In this document: piece by piece, positions 8,291 to 16,232 of the stretch
How positions within the stretch are numbered: the first letter of the stretch is position 1
Layout of the letters: every line of letters starts with the position of its first letter
Origin: Sutterella faecalis
GTDB lineage: Bacteria; Pseudomonadota; Gammaproteobacteria; Burkholderiales; Burkholderiaceae_F
Direction: 5' to 3'
NCBI RefSeq assembly: GCF_006337085.1
Contig: NZ_CP040882.1
Span: 558,001 to 622,000, forward strand
DNA: 64,000 bases
Position numbers and translations under genes: made by a program
Notes under the pieces: generated by a model
What the model was told of the DNA's origin: nothing
Databases searched by the model: none
Seen by the model: the letters and a program-made list of their open reading frames with translations, nothing else

Positions 8291-8851
8291 TTACTTGATG
8301 ACGCCGCAGGCAAGACGGGCACCGCCGCCGCCGAGCTTGGCGGGATGATCATGGAAGTTGTCGCCGCCGACGTGAACCATGATGGAATGGCCCTTCAGCT
8401 CATCAACGCTCTTGATCTTCGGAGCAAGAACCGGCGTCACTGCCGTGCCGTCAGCCGCAACATAGAGGCTCGGAAGATCGCCCTTATGGCCGTTGTCGTC
8501 CCAGGGGAAGGAGTGAACGCCCTTCTTTTCAGGATCCCAGTGACCGCCCGCCTTCATCGCGAGGCCGGCATCGGTCGCGCCGCAGTCCGGATTCTGATGC
8601 ACGTGGAAGCCGTGCATGCCGGGGGTGAGGCCCTTGAGGTTCGGGTAGAAAGCAACGCCGTAGGGGGTATTCACCGCAACCACCTGGCCGACGGCCGTGT
8701 TGCCGTCCTTGCCGAGGAGGTCGACATTGACGACGACCTTTTCCTTGGCCGACATCGGATCGTACAGCTTCGTCTGATCGGCGTCGGCGTGGGCGAGGCC
8801 GGTCGCGGCAGCAGCCGCACAGAGGGCGAGAACTTTGAACGTGTTCTTCAT
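8291..8851 (-). CDS. sodC: Periplasmic Cu/Zn superoxide dismutase
   Basis: 186 aa. A Sec signal (MKNTFKVLALCAAAAATGLAHA) is followed by the SodC barrel. The copper ligands are in HGFHVHQNPDC and in the later HVGGDNFHDHP; the zinc loop is GGHWDPEKKGVHSFPWDDNGHKGDLPSL; the structural cysteines are in NPDC and ARLACGVI. It dismutates superoxide in the periplasm. The start at 8,851 is preferred because AAAGGAAA lies at proper spacing; the ATG two codons earlier is too close to it, and longer upstream frames lack a signal peptide. The gene is divergent from the small secreted protein at 9,153. Confidence 0.93.
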   Translation of the reverse strand: MKNTFKVLALCAAAAATGLAHADADQTKLYDPMSAKEKVVVNVDLLGKDGNTAVGQVVAVNTPYGVAFYPNLKGLTPGMHGFHVHQNPDCGATDAGLAMKAGGHWDPEKKGVHSFPWDDNGHKGDLPSLYVAADGTAVTPVLAPKIKSVDELKGHSIMVHVGGDNFHDHPAKLGGGGARLACGVIK

Positions 8852-9152
8852 GAGCATTTCCTTTCTGGGGTTCGGCGCGCAGCCTTGAAGTAAAGCTGCG
8901 CGTCTCAAATAGATGGAGACAATTTACCATGAAGAATCGATTGATTCCGGCTTAACTGCTTCGCTCTCCGTAAGAATGATTCCCAAAATGCAACGAAATC
9001 TGTCGAGAGAGGCCCGGATGCTTTCAGAAACGACTTCATTGCGACGCCGCGCCTCATGCCTTTTAAAATTTCCGCCATCATGCTCGAGACTTGATCCTCC
9101 GCCGAGGCGCCGTTCAAGCGCCCGCGCGGAACCTGACATAAGGACACCCACT

Positions 9153-9524
9153 ATGAAGCAGCTTTTCCTCCTTGCATCCTTCTGCGCCGTCGGCGCCTTT
9201 TCTCTTTCTGCCGGCGCGGCCGTCACTGCGGAATCCTGCTCCCTCACGCACATCAAGCAGGTCGCCGACGAGGAAGGCCTCATCAAGGCCCGAGCGCTTT
9301 CCGCGGACTGCATCGAAAAAGGCTATCTCTCGACCAAGGAAGCGGTTCAGCGCGGCTGGGCAACCGCGAAGGAAGAAAGCGGCGACGGCTATGACGACGC
9401 GAAGCGCACCGTGAAGGAAGGCTATGAAGCCGCGAAGGACGGCGCCGTCAAAACCTACGATGCCGCCAAAGAAGGTCTGAGCGCCTTCGGAGCCGCCTTC
9501 AAGAAAGAGTTCTCAAAGGAATGA
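9153..9524 (+). CDS. Small secreted helical protein with LEA-like Ala/Lys repeats
   Basis: 123 aa. A Sec signal (residues 1-22, ending SAGAA) is followed by a domain with two cysteines (ESCSLTHIK and SADCIEKG) and then an amphipathic helix of 11-residue-like repeats (GYDDAKRTVKEGYEAAKDGAVKTYDAAKEG), the pattern seen in LEA-like and YtxH-like proteins. These bind membranes or protect proteins in known cases; the role here is not known. AAGGA lies 8 bases before the ATG at 9,153, which fixes the start. It shares a ~300-bp divergent upstream region with sodC in which no further feature was recognised. Confidence 0.7.
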   Translation: MKQLFLLASFCAVGAFSLSAGAAVTAESCSLTHIKQVADEEGLIKARALSADCIEKGYLSTKEAVQRGWATAKEESGDGYDDAKRTVKEGYEAAKDGAVKTYDAAKEGLSAFGAAFKKEFSKE

Positions 9525-9648
9525 GCGCGAAAAAGTTTAGAATTCTGCCCGACCTTCAACTGAGGCCCTGCGATCCGGAGGCCGAAAGGTTCCGGACGCT
9601 CTGTGTCCATAAGCATTCCGCTTCTAAAAAGCTCAAGGAGTTCACCCC

Positions 9649-10935
9649 ATGACTGCATTCACGAAAGCGCAGTACATCGAAGAAATGGTTGCGACCCGCC
9701 GCAAGATCCATCAGATGCCTGAAGAAGGCTGGACGGAATTCGAAACGAGCTGGCTCATTACGGAGCGTCTGCGTTCGCTCGGCCTCAAGCCTCTCCTCGG
9801 CCTGAAGGTGATCAATCCCGATGCCGTCATGGGCCGCGACCCGAAGCTCGTGGCCGAAGCCATTGAACGCGCCAAATCCCACGGCGTCCCGCAGTCCTTC
9901 ATTGACGAAACGGAAGGCTACACGGGCGTCGTCGCCGTCATCGACACGGGCCGTCCGGGTCCCGTCACCGCGTTCCGCGCCGACATGGACTGCGTCGTTG
10001 TTTCCGAATCGGATTCGAAGGACCATGTGCCCACCGCCTGCGGCTTCGCTTCAAAGCACCCGGGCTTCATGCATGCCTGCGGCCATGACTCGCACTCCTC
10101 GATCGCGCTCGAGGTCTGCCGCTGGCTCGTCGACCACAAGGATGAGCTGAAGGGCAAGTTCAAGGTCCTCTTCCAGCCTGCCGAGGAAGGCGTCCGCGGC
10201 GGCAACGCCATGGCGGCCTCCGGCATCGTCGACGACTGCGACTACCTGATCGGCGGCCACGTCGGCACCTTTGCGAAGTTGGGCGAAGTGGGCCTCATGA
10301 CGGGCGGCTTCCTCGCCTCCACGAAGATCGACGTTCACTTCCACGGGCGTCCCTCGCACGCGGGCTCCGATCCTGAAAAGGGCAGAAGCGCCCTGATGGC
10401 CGCCTGCGCCGCGGCGATGATGATGCAGGGCATTCCGAGAAGCGGCGAAGGCGTCACGCGCATTGCCGTGGGCAAGCTCAACGCCGGCGAAGGCCGCAAC
10501 GTCACGCCGGTCCACGCCGACATGCAGCTTGAAGTTCGCGGCGCCACGGGCGAAGTGAACGAATACATGGTTCAGAACGTCCGCAACATCGTCGAAGGCG
10601 TCAAGCGCGCCTACGAGGTGGAAGGCGAAATCGTGAAGGCGGGCGAAGCGACGACGCTCACCGTCTGCCCGGACCTCATCGACATGGTCGAGGAGGAAGC
10701 GAAGAAGATCGAAGGCGTCAAGCGCACCTTCCGCGAGGACAAGCCCGCCGGCTCCGAAGACTGCACGGTTCTCATCAAGCGCGTCGTCGACCACGGCGGC
10801 AAGGCGGCCTACTTCATGTTCGGCTGCAACCATCACGGTCACCATCGCGCCGACTTTGAAATTCAGGATGAGACGAGCATGCCGATCGGCTTCGAGGTCT
10901 TCTGCCGCATGGCGAAGCGCCTAAACGGCATCTGA
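9649..10935 (+). CDS. M20D-family amidohydrolase (AbgA/HipO-like)
   Basis: 428 aa, cytoplasmic (no signal). Catalytic features of the M20D carboxypeptidase/aminoacylase group are visible: FRADMD near residue 110, ACGHDSH (Cys and His metal ligands), PAEEG (Glu ligands), GGHVG, and the C-terminal HHGHHRADF. The central dimerisation domain starts around KIDVHFHGRPSHAG. An insertion of about 35 residues near the N-terminus (GLKVINPDAVMGRDPKLVAEAIERAKSHG, in part) resembles p-aminobenzoyl-glutamate hydrolase subunit A and long M20D members. It hydrolyses N-acyl amino acids or dipeptide-like amides. It stands alone; the exact substrate is unknown. Confidence 0.82.
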   Translation: MTAFTKAQYIEEMVATRRKIHQMPEEGWTEFETSWLITERLRSLGLKPLLGLKVINPDAVMGRDPKLVAEAIERAKSHGVPQSFIDETEGYTGVVAVIDTGRPGPVTAFRADMDCVVVSESDSKDHVPTACGFASKHPGFMHACGHDSHSSIALEVCRWLVDHKDELKGKFKVLFQPAEEGVRGGNAMAASGIVDDCDYLIGGHVGTFAKLGEVGLMTGGFLASTKIDVHFHGRPSHAGSDPEKGRSALMAACAAAMMMQGIPRSGEGVTRIAVGKLNAGEGRNVTPVHADMQLEVRGATGEVNEYMVQNVRNIVEGVKRAYEVEGEIVKAGEATTLTVCPDLIDMVEEEAKKIEGVKRTFREDKPAGSEDCTVLIKRVVDHGGKAAYFMFGCNHHGHHRADFEIQDETSMPIGFEVFCRMAKRLNGI

Positions 10936-10950
10936 TAAGTCTCCGGACGA

Positions 10951-10989
10951 CTTGCCTGCCCGGAGCGTCAATCATCCCTGGCAGGCAAG
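10951..10989 (+). terminator. Hairpin after the M20D gene
   Basis: A perfect 10-bp inverted repeat (CTTGCCTGCC with GGCAGGCAAG) lies 16 bases past the stop. It lacks a clear T tract, so termination is only probable. Confidence 0.5.
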
Positions 10990-11110
10990 CTGCTGAGCAA
11001 GGCCGTCCGCCGTCGGCTTCTCCTTTCGAGAAACCGGCGCGAACGGCCTTTCGCGTTTCTGCGCTTCAAGCGCTTTTTCCCAATTTCAACAGCAAAGGAT
11101 TCCCGCAACA

Positions 11111-14100
11111 ATGGCTCCCAGACGACAATACGGCACCACCTGGTGGGGCGCAGAGTGGCTGCGCGCCCTCGAGCGCGTCGACAACGCCAACCGCCTTCCC
11201 CGCGGGAAAACTTATGCCAACACCGGCCGCGTGATTGAAGCAAAGTTCAACGGCCGCAGCCTTCGCATCGAGGCGCTTGTCGACGGATCCGCCTACTACC
11301 CCTATGAGGTTGAGGTCGGGATGAAGCCCGTCCCCGCGAAGAGCGTCAAGCGCCTTGCGGACGCCATTGCCGCCGACCCGGACATCGTCGCGGGGCTCCT
11401 TGACGGGGAGCTCCCGAAGGAAATCGCGCCTCTTTGCGAAAAGCTCGGGATTGAACTTTTTCCCGGAAGCTGGAGGTCGATGCACCTCTCCTGCTCGTGC
11501 CCGGATTCGGCGCGGGTCTGCAAGCACATCGCTGCGGTCTTCTACATCATTGCCGACCGCATCGACCTCGATCCCTTCTTCATCTTTGAATTCCGGGGCA
11601 TTCACCTCAAGGATGAGCTGAAGGCCCGCGGGATCAATCTCGGGGGCGCCGTGACGGTGAAGCCCCTTGCGCCCGGTGATCTCCTCCGTCGCGCATCAGA
11701 AGGCTTCCCCCGTACCGCTTCGGATTCCGAAGACCTTCCGGAAGAAGAACGCGCGAGGCTTGAATCCGAAGCGCTCGCGCGGCTTCGCTCGCTCTCCCTC
11801 TCCGACCTCCCCGACCTTACCGATGTGATGCTCGGGCTCTACCCGAAGACAACCCCCATCACGTCGAGCAAGGACTGCAGCGAATATCTCAATGCCCTCT
11901 GGAAGCATGCGGGAAAGACGATCTCCGCCATTGAAAAGCGCGCCGCTCAGAATGAACTCGCGGCTTCCGAAGGCGGACTCCTTACCTCGAGCCGTGCGCT
12001 TTCGGCCCTGAGCGATCGGATAACTGAAGAGCTCGGCGAAGAATATCCGGAACTCAACACCCCGGGCGCCCGGGTGCTGCTCGGGTTCGGGCAGGACGGC
12101 ATGGAACGCACGCTCGAAATCTCGCATCCGGCAGAGGACGGGAAAAAGGCGAAAGCCGTTCTGCTTCCTCTCGAAGGGTTCTTCCCGGCGATCCGCATGA
12201 CGAGCGCCCGCGAGGCGGAAGCCCTTCCGGCGGAATTCGAGTGCTGGCGGGAAATTTTCCGCCTTGCCGCAGAGCTCCTCAAGCTTGGCGCCATCGTTCC
12301 GGCCGTGACGGAGTCTCCCAAAATCAAGTCCCCTGCCCCTCGCGTCTGGTGGCTTCCGGCGCTTCGCGATGCGGCCGTTCGGCGCGCCGTCACGGAACTC
12401 GGGCTCGGCATCGCCCCCTGGGCCAGGGGCATGATTTCCGAGAAGGCGCTCAAAATCTTCCCGGAAGCGGAAGCGTCGCCTTTTGCAGCCGCGATTCTGC
12501 TCCTCTCCGCCGCCATTGCCGGATTCCTCAGAAACACCATCGGGAACTATCCGAAGCTCGCCGACCGAGAGGACATTCTCGACTTTGCGGTTTCGGGGCT
12601 CGATCTCACGCCGCTCGACGGCCGAACGGCGTCCGATGCGGGCGTCGTCCTCGCCCGCGCGCTCGCGCCCTTTGCCCTCGGCGACGTCTACCCGTGGCTC
12701 CCCGTGCTGACGGTCCGGAGCGCAAAGGAGGGCGCAATCAAGCTCAATTTCGGCATCATCGGCCGCAATGCCGACATCCGCGCCGCTGCCGAAAAGGAAC
12801 TCAACGCCCCCGAAGATGAGGCTGCTCCCGAAACCCCGGACGTGCCGAATGAAAAAGCGCTTGCCGGGAGCCCCGTGCCCACCGAGCGGCCCCTGATGCT
12901 CTCGCGCCTCATTAAGGAACCGCGCTACGCGGCGCACCGGTATGCCGCGCTGACCGTTCTCAAAACGCTTTGCGCGGGAGCGCCCGTACTCGAAAGAATC
13001 CGATCGTCGAGGGGCAAGCCCGCCACGCTCGAAATGGAGGACCTCCGGGACTTTCTCTTTGAGACGGCCCCCTACCTCACCATGCTCGGCGTCACGCTGA
13101 TGCTCCCGGCCTCGATGCGAAACCTCCTGCGCCCGAAGCTCACGGCTTCTGCAGGCGCGGGCGAAGGCTTCACGAAGAGCCTCCTCGCCAAGAACGCCAT
13201 CGGAGAATTCAACTGGAAGGCCGCCATCGGCAATGTCGAGATGACGGCCGAGGAGTTCCTGAAGCTCGCCGAAGCCCATCGGGGCGAAGTCATTCAGATC
13301 AACGAGAGCTTCGTCTACCTCGACCCGGCGGAAATCGACCTCATCCGACGCACGCTTGAAAACCCGCCTGAACTCTCAGCGCTCGAAAAGATGCGCGCGG
13401 TGCTCACGGGCAAATATGAAGGCGCAGCGGTTGAGGTGTCGCCTGAAATCAGGGAGGCTTTGAAGCACATTACCGATGTCGAGGAGGTTCCTCCTCCCAG
13501 GGGTCTCAACGCCGAGCTCCGCCCCTATCAGGAGCGCGGCTACTCGTGGCTCATGAAGAACCTCTCCCTCGGGCTCGGCTCACTCATCGCCGACGACATG
13601 GGTCTCGGGAAAACGCTTCAGGTCATTTCCGCCATTCTGGAACTCAAAAACCGCGGCTCCCTCAAAGCCCGCAAGGTGCTTGCGGTCCTTCCGACCACAC
13701 TCATCACGAACTGGACGCGCGAGATCGCGAAATTCGCCCCGACCCTCACTGTCGGCACGTACTACGGCGCCGACCGCAGGCTCCCTGCTCCCGAAGAAGC
13801 GCCCGATGTGCTGCTGACGAGCTACGGAACATTGCGGCGCGACTATGAAGCGCTCTCCTCGGTCCGCTGGAAGCTCCTCGTTCTCGACGAAGCGCAGGCA
13901 ATCAAGAATATTTCAACCGCACAGACCGCAGCCGTCCGCGGCATCAAGGCCGATCAGGTGATCGCCATGACGGGCACGCCCGTCGAAAACCGTCTGATGG
14001 AATACTGGTCGATTCTGTCGGCCGTGCAACCGAAGCTCCTCGGCACGCAGAAGGAATTCGCCAAAACCTTTGCCGAACCCATTGAAGGCGACCGCGATCC

Positions 14101-14944
14101 GCAGGCGGCGGAAGCCTTCCGGCGCCTGACCGCGCCCTTCATGCTGCGGCGTCTCAAGACCGACAAGTCGATCATTGCGGATCTTCCGGAAAAGAATACG
14201 GCGGACCACTACGCCCTGATGCGCACCGAACAGGCGGCGCTTTATGCGGCGACGCTCCTGAAGCTCATGGAAAAAATCCGCAAGGCCGAGGAAGCTCCCG
14301 ACGCCTCCTCGCCATCGGGCCGCATGGCGCGCCGCGGGCTTGTCCTCAAGCTCATCACGAGCTTGAAGGAAATCTGCAATTCGCCGTCGCAGTATTCGAA
14401 GACGGAAGCGCTTCGCCCGGATTCAGGCAAAGCCGATGCGATGCTTGAGATCCTCGGCCAGTGCCTCGAATCCGACCGCAAGGTGCTCATCTTCACGCAG
14501 TACCGCGAGATGGGCGAACGTCTTCAGGCGTGGATCGAAGCCGCAACGGGCGAGCGCCCCGACTTCCTCCACGGTGGCGTCTCCAGAACCGAACGCATGA
14601 AGATGGTGGACCGCTTCCAGACGGACCGCACGGCGAGAATCTTCATTCTTTCCCTCAAGGCGGGCGGCACGGGCCTCAATCTGACCGCCGCTTCGGCCGT
14701 CATCCATTACGACCTCTGGTGGAACCCGGCCGTTGAAGCGCAGGCAACCGACCGCGCCTTCCGCATCGGACAGCGCCGTGATGTTCTGGTCTACCGGCTC
14801 ATCACCGCCGGATCCTTTGAAGAGAAGATCAACGACATGCTGGCTTCAAAGCGCGACCTTGCGGACCTCACCGTCGCCGCAGGCGAATCCTGGATCGGCG
14901 ACCTGCCGGCGAAGGAACTCAACCGGATCTTTGCGCTTTCCTGA
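11111..14944 (+). CDS. SWIM-zinc-finger SNF2-family DEAD/DEAH helicase
   Basis: 1,277 aa. Residues ~127-145 hold a SWIM zinc finger (CSCPDSARVCKH), after an N-terminal domain typical of bacterial SWIM-SNF2 proteins (TWWGAEWLRALE). The C-terminal ~480 residues are a complete SNF2 motor: LIADDMGLGKT (motif I, near 826), LLVLDEAQAIKN (motif II, near 924), MTGTPVENRLMEYWS (III), IFTQYREMGERL (IV), LSLKAGGTGLNLT (V), QATDRAFRIGQRRDV (VI). All ATPase residues are intact. Such proteins translocate on double-stranded DNA and remodel protein-DNA complexes. They also occur as parts of defence systems, but no partner nuclease or methylase lies nearby, so a housekeeping role is equally likely. Confidence 0.9.
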   Translation: MAPRRQYGTTWWGAEWLRALERVDNANRLPRGKTYANTGRVIEAKFNGRSLRIEALVDGSAYYPYEVEVGMKPVPAKSVKRLADAIAADPDIVAGLLDGELPKEIAPLCEKLGIELFPGSWRSMHLSCSCPDSARVCKHIAAVFYIIADRIDLDPFFIFEFRGIHLKDELKARGINLGGAVTVKPLAPGDLLRRASEGFPRTASDSEDLPEEERARLESEALARLRSLSLSDLPDLTDVMLGLYPKTTPITSSKDCSEYLNALWKHAGKTISAIEKRAAQNELAASEGGLLTSSRALSALSDRITEELGEEYPELNTPGARVLLGFGQDGMERTLEISHPAEDGKKAKAVLLPLEGFFPAIRMTSAREAEALPAEFECWREIFRLAAELLKLGAIVPAVTESPKIKSPAPRVWWLPALRDAAVRRAVTELGLGIAPWARGMISEKALKIFPEAEASPFAAAILLLSAAIAGFLRNTIGNYPKLADREDILDFAVSGLDLTPLDGRTASDAGVVLARALAPFALGDVYPWLPVLTVRSAKEGAIKLNFGIIGRNADIRAAAEKELNAPEDEAAPETPDVPNEKALAGSPVPTERPLMLSRLIKEPRYAAHRYAALTVLKTLCAGAPVLERIRSSRGKPATLEMEDLRDFLFETAPYLTMLGVTLMLPASMRNLLRPKLTASAGAGEGFTKSLLAKNAIGEFNWKAAIGNVEMTAEEFLKLAEAHRGEVIQINESFVYLDPAEIDLIRRTLENPPELSALEKMRAVLTGKYEGAAVEVSPEIREALKHITDVEEVPPPRGLNAELRPYQERGYSWLMKNLSLGLGSLIADDMGLGKTLQVISAILELKNRGSLKARKVLAVLPTTLITNWTREIAKFAPTLTVGTYYGADRRLPAPEEAPDVLLTSYGTLRRDYEALSSVRWKLLVLDEAQAIKNISTAQTAAVRGIKADQVIAMTGTPVENRLMEYWSILSAVQPKLLGTQKEFAKTFAEPIEGDRDPQAAEAFRRLTAPFMLRRLKTDKSIIADLPEKNTADHYALMRTEQAALYAATLLKLMEKIRKAEEAPDASSPSGRMARRGLVLKLITSLKEICNSPSQYSKTEALRPDSGKADAMLEILGQCLESDRKVLIFTQYREMGERLQAWIEAATGERPDFLHGGVSRTERMKMVDRFQTDRTARIFILSLKAGGTGLNLTAASAVIHYDLWWNPAVEAQATDRAFRIGQRRDVLVYRLITAGSFEEKINDMLASKRDLADLTVAAGESWIGDLPAKELNRIFALS

Positions 14945-14973
14945 CGATCAGCCGCAGGTAATGCGGCTGATCA
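14945..14973 (+). terminator. Hairpin after the SNF2 gene
   Basis: A perfect 11-bp stem (GATCAGCCGCA with TGCGGCTGATC) with a 5-nt loop begins right after the stop codon. On the minus strand it is preceded by CTTTTTC, so it may act on both strands. Confidence 0.55.
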
Positions 14974-14993
14974 GAAAAAGAATTGCCGCGGAA

Positions 14994-15029
14994 AGTCCGG
15001 AGAGCCGGGCGGAAGCCTCCCTCTCCGGA
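14994..15029 (-). terminator. Terminator of the OmpA-like gene
   Basis: A perfect 10-bp stem (GTCCGGAGAG with CTCTCCGGAC); on the minus strand it is followed by TTTCC. Confidence 0.5.
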
Positions 15030-15042
15030 CCTGCACGGGGCT

Positions 15043-16221
15043 TTACTCTGGCCGCACCATGCGGATTTCGACGCGGCGGTCAGGCTGCAGGCAGTCGATC
15101 GCTTCCTGGTTCCAGAGGCCCTTGCAGGCGTCGCCCGTCACCGGGTGATATTCGCCTTCGGCACGCCGGATCACGAAGAGCGACATGTCGACGCCTTCCT
15201 TCTCAAGCTGCCTGAGTACGGTGTTGAGGCGGCGTTCTGAGAGTCGATCGTTGTACTCGTATGTACCGATGCGGTCCGTATGCGCCGTGATCGAGAAGCG
15301 GATGTGAAGCTGATCGATGATCTTCCGCTCCTTCGCAAGCACTTCGGCGACATGATGAATTTCCGCGATGCCTTCGGGCTTCAACACGTGCTTGTCAAAC
15401 GCAAAGAGCGTGTCGGCCGAAAGCGTGAAGTCGAGGCACGGCGTATAGAAGACCTTCGCGATGAAGGCGGCCATCGATTCATCATTCAAAAGGAGCTCGC
15501 GCGCGTCCGCCGTGATGAGTCCGGGAACGACTTCAGCGAGACGGTTGACTTCCCTTTTCGTCTCTTCATCATCCGTGAAGGCAACAAGAACGGGCTTCGC
15601 CAGAGGCTCCTTTTCCCGGAAGGCCTTCCAGCCTTCTTCAAAAAGGCGCCCGCGATTCACCTGGTCGCCGTCGGTGAAGAAAAGAAGCGCGCTCTTTTTC
15701 CGCAGGAGCTCTGCGGTCTCGCGCTGAAGTTCCTTCTCCGACTCCGCATAGCGCTCCAGGCGCTTCTCGTAGTCGATCAGGCCTTCGCCGGGGTTCGTCA
15801 TGCGCCCGAATACCTCGAGGCGTTCGGGGAGCCGCCCCACCTTCTCTTCAAAGTCGTCCTTAAAGCCCACGGGGAGCGTATGGGGCGCCATCGTGCCGGC
15901 AGCCACCTGGATTCCGGCTTCAGCCGGGAGCATCCTGCGGAGCTTCAGAAGAAGGTTCTTCGCAAGCACGACCTTCCGGTATTCGAAGAGCTCGTCGTAT
16001 TCCTTCTCCTTGCCCTTTGCCCAGTCCGGATAGGACTTCTCTTCGGGCTCTTTGAGCTTTTCCTGCATCGTTCCCGAATAGTCGATGAACCAGGCCGAGC
16101 TCTCGACCTTCGGCCCGCAGTCGGGGTCGGAGTAAACGGAATAAGCGGCATTCGCCGAGAGAGCTGTGAACGTGACGGCAGAGAATGCAGCAAGAACGGC
16201 AAGCTTCAATTTCGTATGCAT
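15043..16221 (-). CDS. VWA-like / OmpA-domain envelope protein
   Basis: 392 aa. A Sec signal (ends SANAA) is followed by a von Willebrand A-like fold: MIDAS-type DYSGT near residue 48, and ALLFFTDGDQ and KPVLVAFTDDEE as later strands. The last ~120 residues are an OmpA/MotB peptidoglycan-binding domain (TLFAFDKHVLKPEGIAEI, ITAHTDRIGTYEYNDRLSERRLNTV, RRVEIRMV). It is therefore exported and probably anchored to peptidoglycan. It ends a block with the autotransporter gene, whose stop lies 12 bases upstream of this start, so it may help assemble or anchor the surface protein. Confidence 0.8.
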   Translation of the reverse strand: MHTKLKLAVLAAFSAVTFTALSANAAYSVYSDPDCGPKVESSAWFIDYSGTMQEKLKEPEEKSYPDWAKGKEKEYDELFEYRKVVLAKNLLLKLRRMLPAEAGIQVAAGTMAPHTLPVGFKDDFEEKVGRLPERLEVFGRMTNPGEGLIDYEKRLERYAESEKELQRETAELLRKKSALLFFTDGDQVNRGRLFEEGWKAFREKEPLAKPVLVAFTDDEETKREVNRLAEVVPGLITADARELLLNDESMAAFIAKVFYTPCLDFTLSADTLFAFDKHVLKPEGIAEIHHVAEVLAKERKIIDQLHIRFSITAHTDRIGTYEYNDRLSERRLNTVLRQLEKEGVDMSLFVIRRAEGEYHPVTGDACKGLWNQEAIDCLQPDRRVEIRMVRPE

Positions 16222-16232
16222 TTTCCTTCTCC

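Noticed and set aside
11696..13279. 527-codon minus-strand frame inside the SNF2 gene
   Set aside because: Shadow ORF; the plus strand has complete helicase motifs through the region.
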